A stretch of 15,995 bases of DNA from Actinomycetes bacterium (GCA_023428465.1 JAEYXM010000020.1:1-15995); one strand, 5' to 3'; shown: positions 5,334-13,197, numbered from the stretch's first letter. The notes: generated from the sequence alone by a model not told the origin. Made by a program: numbers and translations.

Positions 5334-6998
5334 TCACGCCGCCTGGTCGTAGCTGTCCACCACCGCCACGTCCAGCGCCCACTCCACCGGGCAGTCGCCG
5401 AAGAGCAGACGCCCGGCCTCGGTGGCGGCGTCCCGCACGGCGTGCGCGACGTCGTCGGCGACATCGGCGGGCGCGTGGACGACGACCTCGTCGTGGAGGA
5501 AGAAGACCAGGTGCGGCCGGCCGGGGAGGGCGCGCAGCCGGCGGCGCAGGGCCGCCATCCAGCACAGCGCCCACTCCGCCGCCGTGCCCTGGACGATGAA
5601 GTTGCGCGTGAACCGGCCCCAGTCGCGGCGGCGCGCGCGGGCTTCACGCACGTCCTCGGGCCGGGCGTCGACCGACGACGCCGCCGCGGCGGCCTCCGTC
5701 CACGCCTCGCCCGGAGGCGGTGAGGACCGCCCGAGCCAGGTGGTGACCACCTCGAACCGCTGCCCCGCCCGCGCGGCGGCCTCCACCATGCCGATGGCGC
5801 GCGGGAAGGCCCGTTCGAGCCGCGGCATGAGCACCGCGCTCGCGCCCGTGGTCGCCCCGTACATCGCGCCGAGCATCGCGGTCTTCGCGTGCTGGCGGCT
5901 CTCGACGACGCCCGCGTCGACGAACCCCTGGTAGAGGTCGGCGCCCCGCGCTGCCGCGGCCATCGAGCCGTCACCCGACATCGCCGCGAGGATACGCGGC
6001 TCGAGCTGCGCAGCGTCCGCGACGACGAGGCGCCAGCCCGGGTCCGCCCGCACCGCACCCCGGATCACCGCGGGCAGCTGGAGGGCTCCTCCGCCGCTGG
6101 TCGCCCACCGGCCCGTCACGACGCCGCCCGGCACGTAGTCGGGCCGGAAGCGGCCGTCCGCGACCCAGCTCTCCATCCAGGCCCAGCCGTTGGCGCTGAG
6201 CAGGCGCGCGAGCTTCTTGTACTCGAGCAGCGGGGCGATGACCGGGCTGTCGAGCGCGCGCAGCTCGTGCACGCGGGTGCTCGTCACGTCCAGGCCGGCG
6301 AGGTGCAGCGCGTGGAGCAGGTCCGGCTGGGAGTCGAGGTTCACGCCGGGCTGGCCGAGCAGGGCGCGCACCTGGTGGGCGAGCGCCTCGAGTCGCGCGG
6401 GGTGCCCGCCGCCCCGCGGTCGTGGCCCGAGCAGCTCCGTGAGGATCCGGTCGTGCTCGGCGACGTCCCACGGGAGGCCGTCGGCGTTCATCTCCGCCGC
6501 GATGAGCGCTCCGGTGGACTCCGCCGCGAGGAGCAGCCGCAGGCGCCCCGGGGCCGTCGAGCCCGCGACGGCGTCCAGCTGGCGGGCCAGCTCGGCGGCG
6601 GCGTCGGGCGCCGTGGCCGCAGCGTACGGCGCGTCATCCGTGTCGAAGAGGCTCGCCGCGGTGCTCGGTGGCACCGCGTGCGCGTCGTCCCAGGGACCGA
6701 GCGGCGCCGTCGCGAGCACGGAGCTCGCGCTGTAGGTGCTGCGCCGCAGGACGGCGTGGCACAGCCGCAGGTCGTGGCAGCGGTCGACGCGGACACCCGC
6801 GGCGAGGAGCGGCGGGTAGCGCCGCGTCGTGTCGTCCCACACCCAGCGCGGGTGCCCGTCCGCCTCCCGCTCGCGCACGACGCCGGGCAGCGCGTCGGAG
6901 TCGACCGTCACCTCGCTGGCCGGGTGACCGTCCTCGCCGACCTCGGTCAGGCTCGCGGTGCCGCGCGCGCGGCCGTCACGGAGCAGGACGAGGGCCAC
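5334..6998 (-). CDS. Family-A DNA polymerase-like protein (annotated in actinobacteria as bifunctional 3'-5' exonuclease/DNA polymerase)
   Basis: From the chosen GTG at 6998 the protein has 554 residues, the usual size of this actinobacterial family. An in-frame ATG at 7094 would add 32 unconserved residues. The C-terminal half is a pol I-type core: QPDLLHALHLAG and a thumb helix; palm motif A as VVADAAQLEPRILA (around residue 325; canonical D-Y-S-Q-I-E-L-R); fingers O-helix RQHAKTAMLGAMYG (around 370); FIVQGTAAEWA; and motif C FLHDEVVVHAP (around 500). Both metal-binding Asp positions appear kept. The N-terminal domain lacks a recognisable DxE exonuclease motif, so proofreading is doubtful despite the common name. 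There is no 5' nuclease domain. It is likely an accessory polymerase in DNA repair, distinct from PolA. The gene stands alone and is convergent with DUF3467. Confidence 0.87.
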   Translation of the reverse strand: MALVLLRDGRARGTASLTEVGEDGHPASEVTVDSDALPGVVREREADGHPRWVWDDTTRRYPPLLAAGVRVDRCHDLRLCHAVLRRSTYSASSVLATAPLGPWDDAHAVPPSTAASLFDTDDAPYAAATAPDAAAELARQLDAVAGSTAPGRLRLLLAAESTGALIAAEMNADGLPWDVAEHDRILTELLGPRPRGGGHPARLEALAHQVRALLGQPGVNLDSQPDLLHALHLAGLDVTSTRVHELRALDSPVIAPLLEYKKLARLLSANGWAWMESWVADGRFRPDYVPGGVVTGRWATSGGGALQLPAVIRGAVRADPGWRLVVADAAQLEPRILAAMSGDGSMAAAARGADLYQGFVDAGVVESRQHAKTAMLGAMYGATTGASAVLMPRLERAFPRAIGMVEAAARAGQRFEVVTTWLGRSSPPPGEAWTEAAAAASSVDARPEDVREARARRRDWGRFTRNFIVQGTAAEWALCWMAALRRRLRALPGRPHLVFFLHDEVVVHAPADVADDVAHAVRDAATEAGRLLFGDCPVEWALDVAVVDSYDQAA

Positions 6999-7219
6999 GC
7001 ATCCAGTCTGGACCGCCCCACCGACACCCGCGTCCGGCACCGCGGCCCGCCCCCCGCGGGGCTCGCCGTGCTTGCCGCAGGCCTTCAGCGGCACCCCGAC
7101 GCTGCAGGGACCCGGTCCGGCTGCGGCGTGGACGCCAGGCGTCCCGGCGCGGGGACGTCAAGATGTGGGCACCGACCGTCCCGCAGCACTGGCGGGGCCC
7201 GTCCCGACAAGGAGCACCG

Positions 7220-7804
7220 ATGGCCCTCCCGCCGTTCACCCCCCCGGGCGAGCCACGACCGGCCTCGGCCGACCACGTCGGCCCCGTCCCGCCCGCGGGC
7301 TGGGCCGTCGACCTCGCGTGGTACCCCGAGGAGCAGGACGCCCTGGATGCTCTCGCAGCCACCCGAGACAACCAGCGGACGAAGAACCTGCTCGTGTCCC
7401 TCGCCATCGGCGTCGCCGCGGCAGCCGTGGGTGTTCTGACGGGCGAGCTGACCCTCGTCGGCTTCGGGGTCCTGGTCCCGGTGCTGAGCGTCTACGGCGA
7501 CGGCCCCGGCCGGACCAAGGCGGTCCGCTCCGCCTGGCGCGCCTCGCCGGCGCTGCAGGCGTTCCGCGAGGTGCGGGTCTCCCCCGACGGCGTGACCGAA
7601 CGGTTCCCCGGCTTCGTCGGGACCAGCTCCTGGCCCCGCTACTCGCGGGTCATCGAGACGGAGCGTCTCTTCATCCTCGTGGCCGGCGACCTTGCCGGCA
7701 CGAACGTGCAGCTCCTCCCCAAGCGCGGGCTACCGGCCGGCGTCGGCCCCGAGGCGTTCGGCGCGACGCTGCGCGCGATGCTCGGGCAGGCGCCCGGGTC
7801 CTGA
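7220..7804 (+). CDS. YcxB-like membrane protein
   Basis: The ATG at 7220 follows AAGGAG (7209-7214) and gives 194 residues. A Pro-rich cytoplasmic N-terminus leads to two adjacent membrane segments, at about 56-74 (LLVSLAIGVAAAAVGVL) and 76-93 (ELTLVGFGVLVPVLSVYG). The C-terminal domain resembles YcxB: REVRVSPDGVTERFP, then SSWPRYSRVIETERLFILVA and QLLPKRGLP, ending in a helix. This PH-like domain's function is unknown. The gene is divergent from the polymerase and convergent with ffh, so it is likely monocistronic. Confidence 0.75.
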   Translation: MALPPFTPPGEPRPASADHVGPVPPAGWAVDLAWYPEEQDALDALAATRDNQRTKNLLVSLAIGVAAAAVGVLTGELTLVGFGVLVPVLSVYGDGPGRTKAVRSAWRASPALQAFREVRVSPDGVTERFPGFVGTSSWPRYSRVIETERLFILVAGDLAGTNVQLLPKRGLPAGVGPEAFGATLRAMLGQAPGS

Positions 7805-7848
7805 CCCGCGGACCGGTGACGGAACACTCCGGTCCGCCCCGTGGGTCA
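7802..7848. terminator. Bidirectional hairpin spanning both convergent stop codons
   Basis: The inner stem GCGGACCGG (7808-7816) / CCGGTCCGC (7829-7837) has a 12-nt loop. It is extended by TGACCC (7802-7807) pairing with GGGTCA (7843-7848) across a 5-nt bulge. The outer arms contain the YcxB stop (7802-7804) and the ffh stop (7848-7846), so one element can serve both genes within a 41-bp gap. Confidence 0.7.
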
Positions 7849-9444
7849 GCGTCCCAGGAACCCGCCCAGGTTCGGCGGCACGGGAAGCCCACCACCGTCG
7901 TCGGGCTTCTGACCGCCGAGGCCGAAGGCCGAGCCCGGCGCGGCCACCGGCTTCTCCGCCGCCTTGGCCGCGGCCTCGCGCTCCTGCTGGGCGCGCTTGG
8001 CCGGGTTGCCCGACTTCGCCTTGGACTTGCCGCCCTTGGGTGCCGGCGCCATGCGTCCGCGCGACTTCTTGCCCATGCCGAAGCCCGGCATGCCCGGCAT
8101 CCCGGGAACGCCGCCGCGCGCGACCTGGCGCATCATCACCTGGGCCTGCGCGAACCGCTCGAGCAGCTGGTTGACGTCGGCCGACGTCGTGCCGGAACCC
8201 CTCGCGATGCGCGAGCGCCGCGAGCCGTTGATGAGCTTGGGGTTCGCGCGCTCGGCCGGGGTCATCGACCGGACGATCGCCTCGATGCGGTTGATCTCCC
8301 GCTCGTCGAAGCTCTCGATCTGCTCGCGCATCTGCCCCATGCCCGGGAGCATCCCGAGCATCTTCTTCATCGAGCCCATCTGACGCAGGCCCTGGACCTG
8401 CACGAGGAAGTCCTCGAGCGTGAAGTCCTCGCCACCGACGAGCTTGTCGGCCATCTTGGCGGCCTGGTCGGCGTCGAACGCCTTCTCGGCCTGCTCGATG
8501 AGCGACATGACGTCACCCATGTCGAGGATGCGCGAGGCCATCCGGTCGGGGTGGAAGACCTCGAAGTCCGTGAGCTTCTCGCCCGTGGACGCGAACATGA
8601 CGGGGCGTCCGGTGACACTCGCGATCGACAGGGCCGCGCCACCGCGCGCGTCGCCGTCGAGCTTGGCGAGCACGACGCCGGTGAAACCGACGCCGTCGGC
8701 GAAGGCCCGGGCGGTCGTGACCGCATCTTGGCCGATCATCGCGTCGACGACGAACAGGATCTCGTCCGGGTCGACGGCGTCGCGGATGTCCGCGGCCTGC
8801 TGCATCATCTCGGCGTCGACGCCGAGACGGCCCGCGGTGTCGACGATGACGACGTCGTGCTGACGCTCGCGCGCCAGCGCCACGCCCTCCCGCGCGACGG
8901 CGACGGGGTCGCCCGCCGGGACGCCCGGCTGCGCGCCGCCGTCCTCCTGGACGCCCGGGTGCGGGGCGTGGACCGGCACGCCCGCCCGCTCGCCGACCAC
9001 CTGGAGCTGCGTCACGGCGTTGGGCCGCTGGAGGTCCGCCGCCACGAGGACCGGGGTGTGCCCGCGCTCGCGCAGGTGCAGGCCCAGCTTGCCGGCGAGC
9101 GTCGTCTTGCCGGCACCCTGCAGACCCGCGAGCAGGATCACGGTCGGCGGGTTCTTGGCGAGCTGCAGCGGCCGCTGCTCACCACCGAGGATGCCGACCA
9201 GCTCGGAGTTGACGATCTTGACGACCTGCTGGGCGGGGTTGAGCGCCGCCGACACCTCGGCGGACAGCGCGCGCTCGCGCACCGCGGCCGTGAACTCGCG
9301 CACGACCGGGACCGCGACGTCCGCGTCGAGCAGGGCCCGGCGGATCTCGCGGATCGTGGCGTCGATGTCCGCCTCGGAGAGCCGACCCCTCGTCCGGAGG
9401 TTCTTGAAGGTCGACGTCAGGCGGTCGGACAGCGTGGCGAACAC
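7846..9444 (-). CDS. ffh: Signal recognition particle GTPase Ffh
   Basis: Ffh binds the SRP RNA and signal sequences emerging from the ribosome, and docks with FtsY to deliver membrane proteins to the translocon. The GTG at 9444 gives 532 residues beginning MFATLSDRLTSTFKNLR, with GAGG upstream. The N domain (ALLDADVAVPVV) precedes the G domain: GLQGAGKT at 107-114, DLQRP at 137-141, DTAGR at 202-206, KLDGDARGG at 261-269 and TGEKLTDFEVFHPDR at 287-301. The M domain has the Met-rich finger loop (MGSMKKMLGMLPGMGQM) and the RNA-binding motif SRRSRIARGSGT at 408-419. The tail is Gly/Lys/Pro-rich. A Gly/Pro-rich stretch at about 163-178 lies before DTAGR. The gene starts 27 bp after glnD and may share its transcript. 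Confidence 0.98.
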   Translation of the reverse strand: MFATLSDRLTSTFKNLRTRGRLSEADIDATIREIRRALLDADVAVPVVREFTAAVRERALSAEVSAALNPAQQVVKIVNSELVGILGGEQRPLQLAKNPPTVILLAGLQGAGKTTLAGKLGLHLRERGHTPVLVAADLQRPNAVTQLQVVGERAGVPVHAPHPGVQEDGGAQPGVPAGDPVAVAREGVALARERQHDVVIVDTAGRLGVDAEMMQQAADIRDAVDPDEILFVVDAMIGQDAVTTARAFADGVGFTGVVLAKLDGDARGGAALSIASVTGRPVMFASTGEKLTDFEVFHPDRMASRILDMGDVMSLIEQAEKAFDADQAAKMADKLVGGEDFTLEDFLVQVQGLRQMGSMKKMLGMLPGMGQMREQIESFDEREINRIEAIVRSMTPAERANPKLINGSRRSRIARGSGTTSADVNQLLERFAQAQVMMRQVARGGVPGMPGMPGFGMGKKSRGRMAPAPKGGKSKAKSGNPAKRAQQEREAAAKAAEKPVAAPGSAFGLGGQKPDDGGGLPVPPNLGGFLGR

Positions 9445-9471
9445 TCAGGCCTCACGAAGGGATCGGTCGGA

Positions 9472-11331
9472 TCAGGTCTCGGGAGGCTTCAGGGTACCGT
9501 CCGGCGCGCGACCGGCCGGTGGCGGGGCGCCCCACGGGTCGGGCGGACGGCGCCCGGTGAGGTGCACGTGCGCGCGCGTGGCGAGGTCGTCGACGAGCCG
9601 AGCCCGCCACGGCGTCCAGACCGTGGGGCCGGCCGCGGTCGCGTCAGCCTCGGTCAGTGCGCGCAGCGTCCGCAGCAGGTCGCCGCGGTGATCGATCGCC
9701 TCGCACAGCTCGGCGACGGTCGCCGGGTCCTCCACGTCGCGCCCGACGGCGAGCGCGGCGAGCGTGAGGTGGTGGCGGACGAGGCGCACGACGTCGTCGG
9801 CGGTCGACGCGGCCACGCCCATGCGGGCCAGGATCCCGGGCGCGAGCTCGGCCCCGGCGAGGCTGTGGTCCGCCACGCCCGGACGCTTGCCGATGTCGTG
9901 CAGGAGCGCCGCCAGGAGCAGGGACGGTGCGCGCTCGCCCCGCGCGCGGCGGCCGGCGTGCGCGACGGTCTCGACGAGGTGCCGGTCGACGGTGTGCCGG
10001 TGGATCGGCGAGCGCTGCGGCCGGTTGCGGACGGCCTCCCACTCCGGGATCCAGCCGCTGACGACGCCGGCGAGGTCGAGGGTCTCCCACACGGGCACCT
10101 GCGCTGCGCCGCTGGCCAGCAGGGTCATGAGGTGCTCGCGCGCCGCGGGCGGCCAGGGGTCCGGGAGCGCCGGCGTCCGGGCGAGGCTCGCGACGACCAC
10201 CGGGGACAGCGGCAGACCGGTGCGGGCCGCGATCGCGGCGGCGCGCAGGCTGAGCACGGGGTCGTCCTCGGGGCGCGTGCCCGCTGCGAGGACGAGCTCG
10301 CCGTCGTGCTCGACGATGCCCTCACCGACCGTGCGCAGGCGGGGCGCCAGGGCGCGGCCCCGGCGCATGACCGGGCCGCGCAGGGAGGGCCGTGCGAGGG
10401 CCTGCCGTGCGTGCCGGACCGTCGTGTCGAGCGCGTGCGCAACGGTGCGTCCCGCCTCGGCGAGGCCGGCGAGGAGGTCGTCCCGGTCGCCGGCGCCGAG
10501 CAGCTCCGCGATCTCGTCCTGGTCGGCGCGCAGCAGCCGGTTGGTGCCGCGTCGCGTCACGAGGTGCACGGCGTCGCGCACGTCGAGCAGGTGCTTGTAG
10601 GCGGTGTCCATCGCGCCGTGTGGCCGGTCCGTGAGCCAGGTGGCGGCGAGGGCGAGGACGACGACGGCGTCCCGGATCCCCCCGCGCGACTCCTTCAGGT
10701 CCGGCTCGATGAGGTAGGCGAGCTCACCGCTGCGCTGGGCCCGGGCGCGCGTGGTCGTCAGCAGCACGGGCAGCCGGCGCCGGGCGGCCGAACGCCAGTC
10801 CGTCAGGAGCGCGGTGCGGGCCCGCGCGACGACCGACCGGTCCCCGGCCACGTGGCGCAGGTCGAGGAGCCCGACGGCCGCCGGCAGGTCCGCCGAGGCG
10901 ACCTGCCGGCACTGGGCGAGCGAGCGCACCGAGTGGTCCAGCGGCAGTGCGGCGTCCCAGACCGGGTACCAGAGCCGGTCCGCGACCCGGGCGAGCGTCG
11001 CCGGGTCGTGCGTCCGACCGTCGTGAACCAGCAGCAGGTCCAGGTCGGACGCCGGTCCGGCGTCCGAGCGACCCAGGCTGCCGACCGCGCCGAGGGCGAT
11101 GCCGTCCTGCGTGGGCAGGTCGGCGACGGCGTCGTCCCACAGCTCGGCGAGCCGTGCGGTGACGAGCTGGGCCAACGCCGCCCGCCGGAGCGAGCCGTCG
11201 AGACCCGGCCCGGTCATGCGTGCCGCGACGTCGAGGCGGACAGCGGCGAGGTCCCCCACCCCGCTGAGGGGGTGCGGGACCTCGCTCGCCGCGCCCGACG
11301 CGCCGCCCTGGTGTCCGACGGGCGGGCGCAT
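9472..11331 (-). CDS. glnD: PII uridylyl/adenylyltransferase GlnD, lacking C-terminal ACT domains
   Basis: GlnD modifies and de-modifies PII on the T-loop tyrosine in response to nitrogen status. The ATG at 11331, four bases after the glnK stop, gives 619 residues; another in-frame ATG lies 38 codons in. The nucleotidyltransferase motif GSLGR (84-88) with DLDLLLVHDG (D96, D98) is intact. The linker domain contains RRGTNRLLRADQDEIAEL. The HD domain has HRHTVDRHLVETV, LLAALLHDIGK (near 477) and LVRHH. The protein ends soon after the HD domain, at WTPWRARLVDDLATRAHV and a short Pro-rich tail. Typical GlnD proteins run to about 800 residues or more with two ACT domains that sense glutamine. With ffh only 27 bp away there is no room for them. 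Actinobacterial enzymes can adenylylate PII, so the transferred nucleotide is uncertain. Confidence 0.93.
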   Translation of the reverse strand: MRPPVGHQGGASGAASEVPHPLSGVGDLAAVRLDVAARMTGPGLDGSLRRAALAQLVTARLAELWDDAVADLPTQDGIALGAVGSLGRSDAGPASDLDLLLVHDGRTHDPATLARVADRLWYPVWDAALPLDHSVRSLAQCRQVASADLPAAVGLLDLRHVAGDRSVVARARTALLTDWRSAARRRLPVLLTTTRARAQRSGELAYLIEPDLKESRGGIRDAVVVLALAATWLTDRPHGAMDTAYKHLLDVRDAVHLVTRRGTNRLLRADQDEIAELLGAGDRDDLLAGLAEAGRTVAHALDTTVRHARQALARPSLRGPVMRRGRALAPRLRTVGEGIVEHDGELVLAAGTRPEDDPVLSLRAAAIAARTGLPLSPVVVASLARTPALPDPWPPAAREHLMTLLASGAAQVPVWETLDLAGVVSGWIPEWEAVRNRPQRSPIHRHTVDRHLVETVAHAGRRARGERAPSLLLAALLHDIGKRPGVADHSLAGAELAPGILARMGVAASTADDVVRLVRHHLTLAALAVGRDVEDPATVAELCEAIDHRGDLLRTLRALTEADATAAGPTVWTPWRARLVDDLATRAHVHLTGRRPPDPWGAPPPAGRAPDGTLKPPET

Positions 11332-11335
11332 CGGA

Positions 11336-11674
11336 CTACAGGGCGTCCGGGCCGTGCTCCCCGGTGCGGACGCGAGCCACGTCCTCCACGGGGACGGTCC
11401 AGACCTTGCCATCGCCGATCCGACCGGTCTGCGCCGCCTTGACGATGGCGTCGGTGACCCCCGGAGCGTCCATGTCGGTGACGAGCGCCTCGATGCGGAC
11501 CTTGGGGATCAGGTCGACCTGGTACTCCGCACCGCGGTAGACCTCGGTGTGCCCGCGCTGGCGGCCGTAGCCGCTCGCCTCGCTCACCGTCATGCCCCGG
11601 ACTCCCGCGGCCTCGAGCGCCGACTTGACCTCGTCCAGCTTGTGCGGCTGGATCACCGCCGTGATCAGCTTCAT
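11336..11674 (-). CDS. glnK: PII nitrogen regulatory protein GlnK/GlnB
   Basis: This trimeric PII signal protein has the normal length of 112 residues. It begins MKLITAVIQPHKLDEVKSAL and has the T-loop TEVYRGAEYQVDLIPKV with the modification site at Tyr51. It then shows the nucleotide-binding segments GRIGDGKVWTVPVEDVARVR. In actinobacteria PII is adenylylated or uridylylated by GlnD under nitrogen limitation, and the unmodified form docks on AmtB to close the channel. Its ATG overlaps the amtB stop (ATGA, 11671-11674) and glnD follows after four bases, so the three are translationally coupled. Adjacency to amtB favours the name GlnK over GlnB. Confidence 0.97.
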   Translation of the reverse strand: MKLITAVIQPHKLDEVKSALEAAGVRGMTVSEASGYGRQRGHTEVYRGAEYQVDLIPKVRIEALVTDMDAPGVTDAIVKAAQTGRIGDGKVWTVPVEDVARVRTGEHGPDAL

Positions 11675-13026
11675 GCCTTCACCTCCGTCGTGGCGCGGGT
11701 CGCGCCGCTCGTGACCGGCGCCTCGACCGACCGGATGCGGGTCGCACCCAGCGTCTCGTAGGCGGACTCTCCGTGGACCGCGAGGTCGATACCGCCGACC
11801 TCGACGTCCTCGGTGACCCGCAGGCCCATGACGGCCTTGAGGGCGTAGGCGATGACCGCGGTGAGCACCGCACTGAAGGCGATGGCGAAGACCGCCGCGA
11901 TGATCTGCGAGAGGAGCTGGTCCGCGCCGCCACCGTAGAACAGGCCGTTCTTCGCACCGTCCGGGATCCACGTGCCGTTGACGTCATCGCCCACGTGGGC
12001 GAAGAGGCCGATGAGCACGGTGCCCGTGATGCCGCCGACGAGGTGCACGCCCACGACGTCGAGCGAGTCGTCGTAGCCGAGCTTGTACTTCAGGCCGATG
12101 GCGAGGGCGCAGACGATGCCGGCGACCGCACCGATGGCGATGGCGCCGTAGGTGTCGACGGCCGCGGCCGCCGGGGTGATCGCGACGAGGCCCGCCACCA
12201 CGCCGGACGCCGCGCCGAGGGATGTCGCGTGTCCGTCGCGGACCTTCTCCGTGAGGAGCCAGGCCAGCATCGCCACGCCCGTGGCGAGCAGCGTGTTGAG
12301 CCATGCGCGGCCCGCGGTCCCGTCGGCCGCAGCCTCCGAGCCGGCGTTGAAGCCGAACCAGCCGAACCACAGCAGGGCGGCACCGAGCATCACGAACGGC
12401 AGGTTGTGCGGGCGCATCGGCTCGGTGCCGAAGCCCTTGCGCTTGCCGAGCGCGATCGCGAGCACCAGACCCGCGACACCGGCGTTGATGTGGACGACCG
12501 TGCCGCCCGCGAAGTCGATCGGGGTCGCGATGCCCGAGGTGATGCCGTCGGCGCCGAGGAGGCCGCCGCCCCACACCATGTGCGCCATCGGGACGTAGAC
12601 GAACGTCGCCCAGATGCCTGCGAAGACCATCCACGCGCTGAACTTCATGCGATCCGCGGCGACACCCGAGATGAGCGCGACCGTGATGATCGCGAAGGTC
12701 GCCTGGAACGTCGCGGCCACGAGCGCCGGGACACCCGAGCCGGCCATCAGGCTCTCGGCGTCGGTGATGGCGTTGAGACCGAAGTAGTCCAGGGGGTTGC
12801 CGACGACGCCACCGATGTCGGAGCCGAAGGCCCCTGAGTAGCCGTAGAGAATCCAGATGAGCCCGACGAGGCCGATGGCCCCGAAGCTCATCATCATCAT
12901 GTTGAGCACGGACTTCCCGCGCACCATCCCGCCGTAGAAGAACGCCAAGCCCGGCGTCATGAGGAGGACGAGCGCCGAGGCCGTGATGATCCAGGCGGTG
13001 TTCCCGCTGTCCAGCTGGAATTCCAT
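11671..13026 (-). CDS. amtB: Ammonium transporter AmtB
   Basis: This is an integral membrane ammonium channel of 451 residues with about 11 membrane segments. The start MEFQLDSGNTAWIITASALV at ATG 13026 follows GAGAGG; an ATG 33 codons upstream would add a basic, unconserved stretch. Family landmarks are FYGGMVRGKSVLNMMMMS at 30-47, ADRMKFSAWMVF at 124-135, and the twin pore histidines His179 (DFAGGTVVHINAG) and His328 (DVVGVHLVGG). FGWFGFNAGSEAA is at 221-233. The cytoplasmic tail after about residue 403 is EDVEVGGIDLAVHGESAYE, the usual GlnK-docking region, followed by a Thr/Ala-rich end. It is first in the amtB-glnK-glnD operon, downstream of a GlnR-like box. Confidence 0.97.
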   Translation of the reverse strand: MEFQLDSGNTAWIITASALVLLMTPGLAFFYGGMVRGKSVLNMMMMSFGAIGLVGLIWILYGYSGAFGSDIGGVVGNPLDYFGLNAITDAESLMAGSGVPALVAATFQATFAIITVALISGVAADRMKFSAWMVFAGIWATFVYVPMAHMVWGGGLLGADGITSGIATPIDFAGGTVVHINAGVAGLVLAIALGKRKGFGTEPMRPHNLPFVMLGAALLWFGWFGFNAGSEAAADGTAGRAWLNTLLATGVAMLAWLLTEKVRDGHATSLGAASGVVAGLVAITPAAAAVDTYGAIAIGAVAGIVCALAIGLKYKLGYDDSLDVVGVHLVGGITGTVLIGLFAHVGDDVNGTWIPDGAKNGLFYGGGADQLLSQIIAAVFAIAFSAVLTAVIAYALKAVMGLRVTEDVEVGGIDLAVHGESAYETLGATRIRSVEAPVTSGATRATTEVKA

Positions 13027-13044
13027 GTGATCGCCTCTCGTTCG

Positions 13045-13060
13045 CCAGCCGGGTGGCTGG
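13045..13060 (-). promoter_or_regulatory. Small inverted repeat in the amtB leader
   Basis: CCAGCC (13045-13050) and GGCTGG (13055-13060) flank a 4-nt loop, 18 bp upstream of the amtB start codon. It could form a small hairpin in the mRNA leader or be a protein site. No function is established. Confidence 0.3.
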
Positions 13061-13085
13061 TCCACGACAAGACTCGGGGAGCGCC

Positions 13086-13123
13086 GTTTCTGAGCGTCGG
13101 CGCCTGCGTTACGGCTGGGTGAC
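13086..13123 (-). promoter_or_regulatory. GlnR-like box upstream of amtB
   Basis: On the minus strand GTCAC (13123-13119), six bases, GTAAC (13112-13108), then exactly 17 bases, and GAAAC (13090-13086). This matches the alternating actinobacterial GlnR layout gTnAC-n6-GaAAC-n6-gTnAC-n6-GaAAC at three of four positions. The third half-site (GCCGA, 13101-13097) is poor. GlnR activates amtB-glnK-glnD operons in Streptomyces and mycobacteria, which fits. GlnR itself is not in the window. Confidence 0.5.
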
Positions 13124-13131
13124 AAGGAGGA

Positions 13132-13160
13132 CGCTGCGGTAAACGTTGCGTTTCGCAGCG
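13132..13160 (-). terminator. Composite hairpin between ftsY and amtB
   Basis: CGCTGCG (13132-13138) pairs with CGCAGCG (13154-13160), and inside it AAACG (13141-13145) pairs with CGTTT (13149-13153) around a 3-nt loop, with a 2-nt bulge. On the minus strand it is followed by a pyrimidine-rich run (TCCTCCTT), so it could terminate ftsY transcription. It also contains GAAAC and TTTAC half-sites, so a regulatory reading is possible. Confidence 0.45.
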
Positions 13161-13177
13161 CGGTCGACCCCTCGGGA

Positions 13178-13192
13178 CGGCGGTGACCGCCG
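13178..13192 (-). terminator. GC hairpin downstream of ftsY
   Basis: CGGCGG (13178-13183) and CCGCCG (13187-13192) form a 6-bp stem with a 3-nt loop about 33 bp past the ftsY stop. There is no U-tract. It may act with the hairpin at 13132-13160 to separate ftsY from amtB. Confidence 0.35.
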
Positions 13193-13197
13193 CGGCC

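Noticed and set aside
6999..7219. Promoters or a small gene in the 221-bp gap between the polymerase and YcxB genes
   Set aside because: I found no convincing -35/-10 pair and no short frame with a ribosome binding site other than that of the YcxB gene.
9445..9471. Frameshifted remnant of the GlnD ACT domains
   Set aside because: Only 27 bp separate the glnD stop from the ffh start, so no remnant can be present downstream.
6958..11442. A 1,494-codon open frame on the plus strand and many other long open frames opposite real genes
   Set aside because: High GC content leaves few stop codons on the opposite strand. The translations are Arg/Gly/Ala-rich without domains, and they overlap ffh and glnD, whose motifs are clear on the minus strand.
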